Counted from the first letter of the stretch, positions 1 through 7,157 are shown. The stretch: DNA of 9,251 nt from Acidimicrobiaceae bacterium (GCA_003485885.1 DNHM01000155.1:1-9251); one strand, 5' to 3'. The notes: a model not told the origin generated them from the sequence alone. Translations and numbers: made by a program.

Positions 1-1
1 T

Positions 2-2284
2 CCTCATCCTTTTGACCATGAAATACCACTCAAAGCCTTAAAAGCACGGGGACGGTATTTTGGTGTAGGCTCTCAACTTCAGCTTGATACGCTCGAACTG
101 GATCTAGACGGTCCCCACTTGTCAATGGCACTTAATCTTGTGGCGGATGAGGTTGGTGTCTCGCTTGGGGCCAATGGTGTTGTCAGAGATGTTAATAAAG
201 ATCATTTTTCTACTCATTGGCCAAAGAGTATAGCAAAAAAAACTCGGAAATGGGTCATCAAACATGTGTCACAGGGGAGTGTGCCTGAGGTTCGAACTGC
301 AATTCAGGCTCGTTATTCCCGGGACACAGGCTTTGAACTGTTGGCCTTCAATGGTGAAATGGATATACGCGGTGCAGAGGTTAGCTTCCTCTCGTTTATG
401 CCCAAAGTTAACAACATTATGGCAACTGCACGTTTCAATAAAAAAAAATTTGATGTTTTCATTACCCAGGCACAAATGAGAGGGATTAGTACACGAAAAT
501 GCGTTATCTCATTCAGGGGGCTAGATGAGGTTGATACATATGCGAATATGGATTTATTTGTTAGAGGGCCTCTAAAAAATGCATTCTCCTTGATTGATCA
601 ACAATCTTTGGGCTTCGTATCAGCTTTAGGGGCCTCTCCTGAGCAGGTGAATGGCTCGACTAATGCTCACATCAAGCTAAACTTTTTGGTTGCAGATAAT
701 TTAAGCGCAGATGACATTGATTTTAATATCTCTGCGGGCATGCAGGATGTTTCCATTGATAACATCATATCTGGCCAAGGCTTCCATAATGGGCGATTTT
801 TTTTGAAAGCCTCTAAGCAAGGGCTCAACGTTAATGGAGATGTAAAAGTTGGAGATATCCCAGTTTCACTAGAGGTGTGGCATAATTTTAGCGCGGGTTC
901 CCCTTATCGTGGGCGATATAAAGTTGCCTCCAAAATTGATGATGTTAAAAGTCTTAACCATCTGGGCATGGAATTTCAGCCTTTGCTTGGAAATCTAATT
1001 GAAGGTGGTGTGGCTGTTGAGATCCAGTTGACTACCCACGATGTCGGCAAAGGTCAGGTTCAGGTTGAATTTGATTTGGATGAAACAGTATTGAGGGTTC
1101 CTGCAATCGGATGGTCTAAAAAGGCTGGTTCTGCTGGAATTGCTCACGTTAATCTTGAAATTGATGACACCCGTATAGTGAATATTCCTAAATTTTCTCT
1201 TGCCGCTGGAGACATGAAAATTAATGGTTCTGCAAATTATGCTGAGGACGGAACTGGGCTGGATAGAGTTAATATTAATCAGATCAGTTTTAAGAGGACT
1301 GATTTAGCTGGTGTTGTTATACCCGGCAATGATGGTGGCTGGACTGTTAGTTTTCATGGACCAAGCCTTGATCTAGAACCATCCTTCGAGGATTTGTTTA
1401 AGGCATCCCCAGATGTTGATGATGGGCTTAATTTGAAGCTCAGTCTATCTGCTAATGTTGATAAGATCTGGACAGGCCAAAAGCATTTTTTGAGGCAAAT
1501 TACTGGCACTCTTAACAGAGCTGACGATCGTTGGCATGGTATTAATGTCGATGGTAGTCTCAGCAGCGGTGAAAAATTTAATGTGCTACTCAGGCCAAGT
1601 GGCAAGGGGAAGCGTTGGGTTAAGATTAAAACAACAGATGCTGGGAATATGCTACGTACCTTGGATGTTTATGACACGATGATCGGTGGAACTCTTGATG
1701 TGGAGGCTACATTCGATGATACAGTTGACGATAATCCGCTGGCTGGTGAAGTTCTTATTCGTGATTATAGTCTTGTTGATGCTCCCACTCTTACCCAACT
1801 TGTTGGAGAAATGACACTAGCTCGTTTAAAAGAAGCTTTGCAGGGTGACGGATTGGCATTCAGCAAATTCAATGCACCCTTTATTATGAGAAAAGGTGTT
1901 GTTGACATTAAGGACGTCAAGGCGACAGGGCTATCGCTTGGGTATACTGCCAAAGGCAAGATCTATACACATACAGAAATAATTGATATTGAAGGGACTG
2001 TAGTTCCCATATACGCGCTGAACAGTGCTCTTGGAAACATTCCCTTTATCGGCACCCTGCTGACAGGTACTGAGGATGGCAGCGGTATTTTTGCTGCAAC
2101 ATATAAAATGAAAGGCCCGTTGGAAGACCCAGAAGTTAAGGTTAACCCGTTATCGGCCCTGGCACCGGGTATCTTGCGCAATCTTTTTGGCCTTTTTTCT
2201 GATAGACCCAACCCATACTCAGAAATCGAGGGTGCAAACGAGATCGACAGAAAAAAAACAATTAACAAGACCAAAGGTCTTTAA
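2..2284 (+). CDS. AsmA-like / DUF3971 envelope protein (YhdP-type), 5'-truncated
   Basis: The frame is open to the left edge, so the true start lies outside the window. The first possible initiator inside, a TTG at 119, is only an internal codon. About 760 residues are visible. Visible residues 67-92 carry a WP...TRKWV...G motif typical of the DUF3971/YhdP region. Residues of about 579-733 match the AsmA-like C-terminal domain, including the IPFIGTLLTG stretch and the closing GPLEDPEVKVNPLSALAPG segment. The middle is beta-rich, with repeated short strands, as expected for the long groove-shaped AsmA/TamB/YhdP proteins. Known members are inner-membrane-anchored periplasmic proteins implicated in moving phospholipid to the outer membrane. 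The N-terminal anchor is not visible here. The gene is AT-rich, unlike everything to the right of 2945, and looks alphaproteobacterial. It converges on tyrS with a 4-bp overlap. Family assignment is good; the exact role is inferred. Confidence 0.85.
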   Translation, partial: PHPFDHEIPLKALKARGRYFGVGSQLQLDTLELDLDGPHLSMALNLVADEVGVSLGANGVVRDVNKDHFSTHWPKSIAKKTRKWVIKHVSQGSVPEVRTAIQARYSRDTGFELLAFNGEMDIRGAEVSFLSFMPKVNNIMATARFNKKKFDVFITQAQMRGISTRKCVISFRGLDEVDTYANMDLFVRGPLKNAFSLIDQQSLGFVSALGASPEQVNGSTNAHIKLNFLVADNLSADDIDFNISAGMQDVSIDNIISGQGFHNGRFFLKASKQGLNVNGDVKVGDIPVSLEVWHNFSAGSPYRGRYKVASKIDDVKSLNHLGMEFQPLLGNLIEGGVAVEIQLTTHDVGKGQVQVEFDLDETVLRVPAIGWSKKAGSAGIAHVNLEIDDTRIVNIPKFSLAAGDMKINGSANYAEDGTGLDRVNINQISFKRTDLAGVVIPGNDGGWTVSFHGPSLDLEPSFEDLFKASPDVDDGLNLKLSLSANVDKIWTGQKHFLRQITGTLNRADDRWHGINVDGSLSSGEKFNVLLRPSGKGKRWVKIKTTDAGNMLRTLDVYDTMIGGTLDVEATFDDTVDDNPLAGEVLIRDYSLVDAPTLTQLVGEMTLARLKEALQGDGLAFSKFNAPFIMRKGVVDIKDVKATGLSLGYTAKGKIYTHTEIIDIEGTVVPIYALNSALGNIPFIGTLLTGTEDGSGIFAATYKMKGPLEDPEVKVNPLSALAPGILRNLFGLFSDRPNPYSEIEGANEIDRKKTINKTKGL
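2281..2284. other. Shared palindromic stop TTAA between convergent genes
   Basis: The bases TTAA read as the TAA stop of the AsmA-like gene at 2282-2284 on the plus strand. On the minus strand they read as the TAA stop of tyrS at 2283-2281. The two convergent coding regions therefore overlap by four bases, and no intergenic terminator is possible. Any terminator must lie inside the opposing gene. Confidence 0.9.
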
Positions 2285-3528
2285 ACAGGGTTCATTATTA
2301 CATGGCGTTTTTTGCCTGCCGATAATTTAACTACACCCTCGCTATTTATATTTAGGTTGGTAATGATTTGGGTCTCATCGTCAATTTTTTTACCATTTAG
2401 CTTGCCACCGCCGCCCTTGATAAGGCGCCTTGCTTCACCATTTGACGTGGCCAATCCGGCAAGCTTGAAAAGCTCAAAAATGACAATGCCTGTCTCTAGA
2501 CTGGCTTTTGGGATATCGATGCTTGGTAAGGCTTCACCCAATCCACCCTCTTCGAAAGTACGTCGCGCAGTCTCTGCGGCTTCAATAGCTGCATCAGCGC
2601 CATGGCATAGTTTAGTGATCTCCGTTGCCAAACGTTTCTTGACGTCGTTGATCTCCTCAACTTTAGCCTTTTCCAAATCGGTAATTTCATCCAAAGGTAG
2701 GTCTGTGAACAGCCTAAGAAATTTACCAACATCTGCATCTTCTGTGTTGCGCCAATACTGCCAATAGTCATAAGGGGATAGCATGTCAGCATTAAGCCAA
2801 ATAGCGCCGGCGGCAGTTTTCCCCATCTTTGCGCCAGACGAGGTTGTAAGCAGCGGTGTTGTCAGGCCGTATATGTTGCGTTGATCAGTCCGCCTTCCTA
2901 GTTCCACTCCGTTAATGATGTTGCCCCATTGGTCGGAGCCTCCAATCTGAATCGAGCAGCCCAAATTGTCGTGGAGCCAGAGGTAATCGTTGGCTTGGAG
3001 CAGCATGTAGCTGAACTCGGTGAACGAGATGCCGTTCTCGCTCTCGAGGCGGCTCTTGACCGAATCTTTGGCCATCATCTGGTTGACCGTCACGTGTTTG
3101 CCAACGTCGCGCAAGAAGTCGATCACACCAACGGGACCGGTCCAGTCGTAGTTGTTCACCATCTCGGCGGTGTTGGCCGCGCCGCTATCAAAATCGAGGA
3201 AACGGCGCAGAACGGCGGAGATGCCCTCGACATTGTGCGCCAGGGTTTCGGTGTCGAGCAGATTACGTTCTTCGGACCTGCCGCCAGGATCGCCAACCAT
3301 GCCAGTACTTCCGCCAACGAGCGCGATGGGCTTGTGGCCCGCAAGCTGCATACGTCGAAGTGCCATGATCGGAATCAGGTTTCCCAGGTGCAACGAATCG
3401 GCGGTTGGATCGAATCCGACATAGACCGTGATCATCTCATCGCTGAGAGCTTCGGCGAGCGCCTCGCGTTCGGTGGTGTCTTGGATCAGGCCTCGAGCTT
3501 CGAACTCGGCTAACACATCAGTCGTCAC
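2281..3528 (-). CDS. tyrS: Tyrosine--tRNA ligase (TyrS), apparent two-organism chimera
   Basis: This class I aminoacyl-tRNA synthetase activates tyrosine with ATP and charges tRNA-Tyr in the cytoplasm. At 415 residues it is full length for bacterial TyrS. Visible motifs in order are the HIGH-type HLGN (47-50), the tyrosine pocket around YMLLQAND (174-181), GGSDQWGNI (196-204), the KMSKS-type KMGKT (234-238), and a C-terminal S4 RNA-binding domain (about 350-410). The start is GTG at 3528. An in-frame TGA two codons upstream (3532-3534) rules out a longer protein, and no clear Shine-Dalgarno is seen. Residues 1 to about 195 have GC-rich codons and actinobacterial sequence. From about residue 205 codons become AT-rich and the protein turns alphaproteobacterial (for example SPYDYWQYWRNTEDADVGKF, 251-270). 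The frame is intact, but the gene as written probably exists in neither organism. Enzyme identity is near certain. Confidence 0.95.
   Translation of the reverse strand: MTTDVLAEFEARGLIQDTTEREALAEALSDEMITVYVGFDPTADSLHLGNLIPIMALRRMQLAGHKPIALVGGSTGMVGDPGGRSEERNLLDTETLAHNVEGISAVLRRFLDFDSGAANTAEMVNNYDWTGPVGVIDFLRDVGKHVTVNQMMAKDSVKSRLESENGISFTEFSYMLLQANDYLWLHDNLGCSIQIGGSDQWGNIINGVELGRRTDQRNIYGLTTPLLTTSSGAKMGKTAAGAIWLNADMLSPYDYWQYWRNTEDADVGKFLRLFTDLPLDEITDLEKAKVEEINDVKKRLATEITKLCHGADAAIEAAETARRTFEEGGLGEALPSIDIPKASLETGIVIFELFKLAGLATSNGEARRLIKGGGGKLNGKKIDDETQIITNLNINSEGVVKLSAGKKRHVIMNPV
2915..2945. other. Probable chimeric junction inside tyrS
   Basis: The GGSDQWGNI codons lie at 2917-2943 on the minus strand. 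They are among the most conserved codons of bacterial tyrS. To the right, codons mostly end in G or C. To the left, codons such as gga, cta, agg, ata and aca dominate, and the DNA stays AT-rich to the window start. A short, near-identical k-mer of this kind is where an assembler can cross between two genomes. The exact base cannot be fixed because both parents are presumably alike here. Confidence 0.75.
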
Positions 3529-3649
3529 GGGTCAGATGGTATTGCAAACGCTGCCTGTTCCTGGGCCATATTCCTGCGATGCTTCGTGTGGCGGATCACC
3601 ACGACGTGAAACCGGCCCGACCGCCGCTCCGCATGATGGCCGGTGCACA
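3529..3649. promoter_or_regulatory. Divergent intergenic region, tyrS / membrane protein
   Basis: This 121-bp gap separates the GTG start of tyrS (minus) from the ATG at 3650 (plus), so promoters for both genes should lie here or just inside the genes. I see no convincing -35/-10 pair on either strand. A 7-bp inverted repeat, ACCGGCC at 3611-3617 and GGCCGGT at 3638-3644, ends five bases before the plus-strand ATG. It could fold in the leader of that transcript, but such repeats arise readily in GC-rich DNA. Confidence 0.4.
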
Positions 3650-4231
3650 ATGACAGGGATGGATGCGAAGACGAACGGCCATGCTCCCCACGATGACCCC
3701 GGTGGACAAGAAACAGTTCCCCTCGGCTGGCGATGGTCATTTCCCCGATTCCTGGGTTTCGCAGTGTTTCTTTTCTTGGTGGTGTTCTGGATCTGGGCAT
3801 TCGCCAACCGCGACAGCATCGCCCATCCCGATACGTTCGATGACCCGGTCTTCGTTGAGGCGGCCGAGAGCTTGTGTTCGGTACGACAGGCCAACATCGC
3901 CGAACTGCCGCTCGCTGGCGCTGTCGAAAATGCCGTCGAGCGAGGCGAAGTCCTCGACCTCGCCACAGACCAGCTTGAGTTGATGGTGGCCGAGCTAGCC
4001 CAGATCGCGCTGCCTACCGATCCCAAAGGCGCCGCTGGCGTTCCCCAATGGCTCACCGACTACGACCTGTTCCTCAACGATCGTCGTGTCTACGCCGACA
4101 TCCTGGTCACCGGCGAAGACCCGAAATTCCTGATCAGCGCCAACGACCAGGGCGTGCGAGTGACCGACTTGCTCACCACCTTCGCCGAAGTCAACGAGAT
4201 GCCCAGCTGCGCGCCAAGTGGCGATATCTAG
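3650..4231 (+). CDS. Small single-pass membrane protein, conserved actinobacterial hypothetical
   Basis: The predicted product has 193 residues. A short hydrophilic N-terminus rich in His, Asp and Gly (1-25) precedes one strongly hydrophobic segment (about 33-51, FPRFLGFAVFLFLVVFWIWA). About 140 mostly helical residues follow, probably outside the membrane. The soluble part has exactly two cysteines, C76 and C187, which could form a disulfide. It also has a WLTDYDLFLNDRRVYAD segment (134-150) and a closing FAEVNEMPSC motif (178-187). From memory this pattern resembles an uncharacterised protein recurring in Acidimicrobiia and related Actinobacteria. I know no function. The start could be ATG 3650 or ATG 3659. 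Neither has a well-spaced Shine-Dalgarno, and the ORF extends upstream to 3428 over tyrS, which is not credible. The gene diverges from tyrS and converges on the acyl-CoA synthetase. Confidence 0.75.
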   Translation: MTGMDAKTNGHAPHDDPGGQETVPLGWRWSFPRFLGFAVFLFLVVFWIWAFANRDSIAHPDTFDDPVFVEAAESLCSVRQANIAELPLAGAVENAVERGEVLDLATDQLELMVAELAQIALPTDPKGAAGVPQWLTDYDLFLNDRRVYADILVTGEDPKFLISANDQGVRVTDLLTTFAEVNEMPSCAPSGDI

Positions 4232-4346
4232 CTCCGGCGCCTCTGCTGACTACCCCGCAATCACCGCTTCGCTCCGCTCCGGCGCCTCTGCTGACCACCC
4301 CGCAATCACCGCTTCGCTCCGCTCCGGCGCCTCTGCTGACTACCCC
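4231..4346. repeat. 45-bp tandem repeat, 2.6 copies
   Basis: Unit 1 is 4231-4275, unit 2 is 4276-4320, and a partial unit of 26 bases is 4321-4346. Each unit starts GCTCCGGCGCCTCTGCTGAC and ends CACCGCTTCGCTCC. Units 1 and 2 differ by one base, T4251 against C4296; the partial unit carries T. The array begins on the last base of the stop codon of the upstream plus gene. It ends four bases before the stop of the convergent acyl-CoA synthetase, so it fills nearly the whole 118-bp gap. The unit length is a multiple of three and the array is open in two plus-strand frames, but this looks incidental. The near-identity of units suggests recent duplication. Each unit holds the palindrome GGCGCC, but I see no stem with a T-tract that would mark a standard terminator. 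Confidence 0.95.
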
Positions 4347-4349
4347 CTG

Positions 4350-6041
4350 CTACCTCGCCGAGGCTTGATCGCGGAGGTCGCGTTTGAGGATCTTGCCGCT
4401 GGCGTTGCGAGGCAACGAATCGGTCACGATGGTCACGATTGCCGGCACCTTGAACTTGGCGATCCGTTCGGCGAGGAACTCCTGGAGCGCTGAGGCCTCG
4501 AGGGCCTGGCCAGCCTTGACCATGATGTGGCAGGCCAACTCCTCGCCCAACCGGGCGTCGGGCACGCCATAGACGGCAGCCTCGTACACCGCTGGGTGCT
4601 CGTAGATTGCGGCTTCGACCTCGATGCAGTAGATGTTTTCGCCGCCGCGTAGGACCATGTCCTTTGCCCGGTCGCTCACGTAGACGAAACCGTCGTCGTC
4701 GACGCGGCCAATATCGCCGGAGCGAAGCCATCCGTCTTGCATGGTTTCTGCCGTGGCTTCGGGACGGTTCCAGTATTCAGAGATCAACATGGGGCCCTTG
4801 AACCAGATCTCGCCGGTCTCGCCGGTGGCGAGTTCCTTACCGTTGGCGTCGGTGACCCGAACAGTCATGATTGGCACACACTTGCCGGTCGACGTTGGGT
4901 TCTCGACGAACATCGTGCCAGCGTTTTGTGGGCCGTACGCATTGGTCTCGGTCATGCCATAACCCAGACCAGGGCGGCCGTTGGGGAAGTTATCTTCGAT
5001 GCGCTGCACCAACTCAGGTGGCATCGGGGCACCCCCGCCTCCAACCGATTTGAGGGACGAAGTATCTCGGCTGGTGAAACTTGGCGACTCGAGCAAGTCC
5101 CAGCTCATCGTGGGTACACCCACAAAGTGGGTCACTCGTTCAGACTCGATGAGCTCAAGAGCCCGCTCCGGGTCCCAGCGGTGTGTCATGACCAGCTTGG
5201 CACCGCTCACGAACGAACCGAGCATGACTGGCACCAGGCCAGTGACATGGAACAGCGGCACACACAACATGAACACCGGCGGACTCGCTGGAGCGCCCGG
5301 ATCGGCGGTACTGGCAGCGTTACCGCTGTCTGGTTCGGTGAGCCCGCCGACGGCAGCCCGAGCAGCGAACGCCAGCAACGCGCTCAGCACGGCGCGATGG
5401 GTGGAGACAGCACCCTTCGGATGTCCCGTAGTGCCAGACGTGTACAGGATGGAAACGTTGTCATCAGCGTCGATCTCGACCGTCGGCATTTTCGCATCGT
5501 CGACAAACGCGTCCTCGAGCCGAGCGACGCCATCGGGAAGTTCGCCATTCGACCGCACAGCGACAAGGGTGGCCCCGGTGGAATCACCCTCGACGATCCG
5601 TGCAAGGCGTTCGAGGTCAGCCAGCACGACTGCTGAACCTGAGTCCTCGATTGCGAACTGGAGTTCGTCGGTAAGCCACCACGCGTTCAGTGGTACTGCC
5701 ACCGCACCGACCGAAACAATCGCAACGTATGCGGCGATCCACTCGGGGTAATTCCGCATGGCCAAGGCCACACGATCCCCCTTTTCCACACCCCAAGTAT
5801 TCACCAGAGCGTGGCCAATCTTGGCGGCCAGATCAAGCAGTTGCGGCATGGTCCAACGTTCATCTTCATAGATGATGAACTCAGTGTCGCGAGCTGCAGC
5901 AAGCTGGAACAGCGCAGTGACGTTCGGTGGCGTCCCTGCAAAAACTTTGGTCGGGATGCCACGCACCTCCGCTTCGGTGATTTCAAACATCGTGCCGGGT
6001 GCACATACTGCCGCACAGGCCTCGTCGTACGTCATAGGCAT
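4350..6041 (-). CDS. Class I adenylate-forming acyl-CoA synthetase (FadD-like)
   Basis: The product should adenylate a fatty or other carboxylic acid with ATP and transfer it to CoA in the cytoplasm. From the ATG at 6041 it has 563 residues, normal for the family. Visible motifs are the AMP-binding P-loop YTSGTTGHPKGA (200-211), LGYGMTETNA (359-368), WLRSGD (438-443), the hinge region around DRAKDMVLRGGENI (457-470), and the catalytic lysine region PRNASGK (544-550), so it looks active. Substrate chain length cannot be read from sequence. Residues of about 233-255 are a Gly/Ala/Pro/Asp-rich loop after the P-loop region. A second ATG at 6035 (MTYDEA) is an equally possible start, and neither has a strong Shine-Dalgarno. 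The frame stays open upstream to 6233, but that stretch has no family resemblance. The gene stands alone, divergent from the 6276 gene. Confidence 0.93.
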   Translation of the reverse strand: MPMTYDEACAAVCAPGTMFEITEAEVRGIPTKVFAGTPPNVTALFQLAAARDTEFIIYEDERWTMPQLLDLAAKIGHALVNTWGVEKGDRVALAMRNYPEWIAAYVAIVSVGAVAVPLNAWWLTDELQFAIEDSGSAVVLADLERLARIVEGDSTGATLVAVRSNGELPDGVARLEDAFVDDAKMPTVEIDADDNVSILYTSGTTGHPKGAVSTHRAVLSALLAFAARAAVGGLTEPDSGNAASTADPGAPASPPVFMLCVPLFHVTGLVPVMLGSFVSGAKLVMTHRWDPERALELIESERVTHFVGVPTMSWDLLESPSFTSRDTSSLKSVGGGGAPMPPELVQRIEDNFPNGRPGLGYGMTETNAYGPQNAGTMFVENPTSTGKCVPIMTVRVTDANGKELATGETGEIWFKGPMLISEYWNRPEATAETMQDGWLRSGDIGRVDDDGFVYVSDRAKDMVLRGGENIYCIEVEAAIYEHPAVYEAAVYGVPDARLGEELACHIMVKAGQALEASALQEFLAERIAKFKVPAIVTIVTDSLPRNASGKILKRDLRDQASAR

Positions 6042-6102
6042 TGGTAGGGATCTCGCAGTCCAGGTAGGCGTCGACAGCCCGCAAGTGTCGCCTATCGCGC
6101 CG

Positions 6103-6134
6103 GGTTTCACCAACCTGCAACCTGGTAAACCAGG
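6103..6134. promoter_or_regulatory. Overlapping inverted repeats, possible operator
   Basis: Two nested dyads are visible. One pairs GGTTTCACC (6103-6111) with GGTAAACC (6124-6131) around a 12-base loop, with one unpaired C. The other is CCTGG-TAAA-CCAGG (6121-6134). They lie about 62-93 bases upstream of the acyl-CoA synthetase start, a position typical of a repressor site. Acyl-CoA synthetase genes in Actinobacteria are often controlled by TetR-family repressors. No regulator gene is present in the window, and I cannot match the site to a known motif. Confidence 0.25.
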
Positions 6135-6267
6135 GCAGGAGAGAGTGCGTCGGCAGAAGGTGCGTTTATCGCCTTTGATCGCCAGACGAACCCGCGCGCC
6201 AAAGCCACTTGGCGGATGATCACCTCCCCACAACGATCTCGATCGAGATGACCGAGGTGTTGCCTCC

Positions 6268-6273
6268 AGGAGA
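6268..6273 (+). promoter_or_regulatory. Shine-Dalgarno AGGAGA for the 6276 gene
   Basis: AGGAGA ends two bases before the ATG at 6276, with the GGAG core three bases away. It is the only clear Shine-Dalgarno among the five gene starts visible in the window. It supports ATG 6276 over the internal ATG at 6321. Confidence 0.65.
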
Positions 6274-6275
6274 AC

Positions 6276-7157
6276 ATGCGCTCAGGTACCGTGCACACTG
6301 TGGAAGCAGATGACCTGCGCATGCAACACACCCCGACTGGTGACACCCACCGTGTGGGTGAGCGCCTCATTGCCGACCACCTTGATGCGCTCGAAGCCGA
6401 ACGGGTCATACAACGTGCGCTCGAACTCGAGGCAGCGTCACTCGACGAACCCCACGTCATCACCACCGGACAGCTTGAGCTCATTGCCAAAGAGATCGGC
6501 ATCGATCCGGCATTTGTTCATCAGGCACTGGGCGAGGTGCGACTTGAGAGTGAACACCGGGGCCGGGTCTCACGTTGGATCCTGCCGCACGATCTGGTCG
6601 CAACGGCCACGATCAATGGGCTTGACCGCGACGACGTTGACGCGTCAATCAAGAAGTGGATGACCCAGAACGAAGGGCTTACACCCGGAGGCATCCTGCC
6701 CGACGGCATCGAATGGGACGTCGACCGTCGATGGCGGGCCCGCATGATCTCGCGGTCGATGAGCGGCGGCAACCGGATCTCACGTGTCGCAAGCGGCGAC
6801 GTGGCCCACCGGGTACATAGCGTGTCTGCGCACGAACATGTCGTTGCGTTTCAGTCGACAGGACGGCTCCCGCTGTTGTTCGCTCACATAACCATGGCTG
6901 TTGGCGGTGCGCTCGGTGCCATCGCTCTGCTCGGCAGCACGGCTAGCGGCGGCGTGCTCAATGCCGTGGGGTTCTTTGCCCTCTTCGCTGGATTGTCCGT
7001 CGCAGTCGGCCTCGGTGGGGCTCGATGGTGGGCACAAACCATCAACGCAGCCATGCGACGGTCGCTCATCGGCCTTGTCGGATCGGCGAAACCCAAACGA
7101 AAGTCCTGGTTCGCACGAGGCAACACAAAGAGCTTGCGCCGAAAGAAAGACTCGTAA
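6276..7157 (+). CDS. Uncharacterised two-TM membrane protein with N-terminal helical domain
   Basis: The product has 293 residues. The ATG at 6276 follows AGGAGA (6268-6273), a good ribosome site with slightly short spacing; M16 (6321) is an alternative start. Residues of about 36-92 form a helical module, with AERVIQRALELEAAS followed by LELIAKEIGIDPAFVHQALGEV. It resembles the short helical modules seen at the start of other bacterial membrane-associated hypotheticals. Residues of about 100-195 look like a mixed alpha/beta domain that I do not recognise. Two hydrophobic segments follow (about 199-220 and 227-248), both rich in Gly and Ala. The tail is strongly basic (KPKRK, RRKK), which suggests that the C-terminus, and so the N-terminal domains, face the cytoplasm. 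No catalytic motif is visible. It diverges from the acyl-CoA synthetase and converges with the Nudix gene, 20 bp away. Function unknown. Confidence 0.8.
   Translation: MRSGTVHTVEADDLRMQHTPTGDTHRVGERLIADHLDALEAERVIQRALELEAASLDEPHVITTGQLELIAKEIGIDPAFVHQALGEVRLESEHRGRVSRWILPHDLVATATINGLDRDDVDASIKKWMTQNEGLTPGGILPDGIEWDVDRRWRARMISRSMSGGNRISRVASGDVAHRVHSVSAHEHVVAFQSTGRLPLLFAHITMAVGGALGAIALLGSTASGGVLNAVGFFALFAGLSVAVGLGGARWWAQTINAAMRRSLIGLVGSAKPKRKSWFARGNTKSLRRKKDS

Larger units (their letters stand above)
6042..6275. promoter_or_regulatory. Divergent intergenic region, acyl-CoA synthetase / two-TM protein
   Basis: This 234-bp gap lies between two divergent starts and should carry both promoters. 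I see no convincing -35/-10 pair. The best structured element is the inverted repeat at 6103-6134, listed separately. An AGGAGA Shine-Dalgarno (6268-6273) serves the plus-strand gene at 6276. Confidence 0.5.

Noticed and set aside
440..804. Homopolymer runs in the AsmA-like gene (A9 at 440-448, T8 at 797-804, and A8 at 2251-2258) as phase-variation sites
   Set aside because: Such runs are common in AT-rich DNA, the frame is intact through all of them, and nothing suggests switching; at most they are sites prone to sequencing error.
119..2284. AsmA-like gene beginning at the TTG at 119
   Set aside because: The same frame is open to base 2 and the upstream codons continue the family-like sequence, so 119 is an internal codon and the gene is cut by the window edge.
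2929..3513. Plus-strand ORF opposite the N-terminal half of tyrS
   Set aside because: It is antisense to a clearly recognised synthetase and has no family features of its own.
3611..3644. 7-bp inverted repeat ACCGGCC/GGCCGGT just before ATG 3650 as a leader hairpin
   Set aside because: The stem is short, the 20-base loop is long, and such a repeat is expected by chance in GC-rich DNA; no terminator or riboswitch features accompany it.
3428..3649. N-terminal extension of the small membrane protein over the tyrS start
   Set aside because: The extra residues run antisense through tyrS and look like a shadow frame; ATG 3650 or 3659 gives a normal short N-terminus before the TM segment.
4231..4346. 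CRISPR array
   Set aside because: The units abut directly without unique spacers, there are fewer than three copies, and no cas gene is nearby.
4218..4493. Plus-strand repeat protein encoded by the 45-bp array (15-residue repeats such as GASADYPAITAS)
   Set aside because: The array is open only because 45 is a multiple of three. The frame runs on antisense into the acyl-CoA synthetase and has no credible start site.
4737..5751. Long plus-strand ORFs opposite the acyl-CoA synthetase
   Set aside because: They are antisense shadows caused by GC-rich codon use, while the minus strand carries all the catalytic motifs.
6042..6233. 64-residue N-terminal extension of the acyl-CoA synthetase
   Set aside because: The extension has no resemblance to the family, and the enzyme starting at 6041 already has the usual length.
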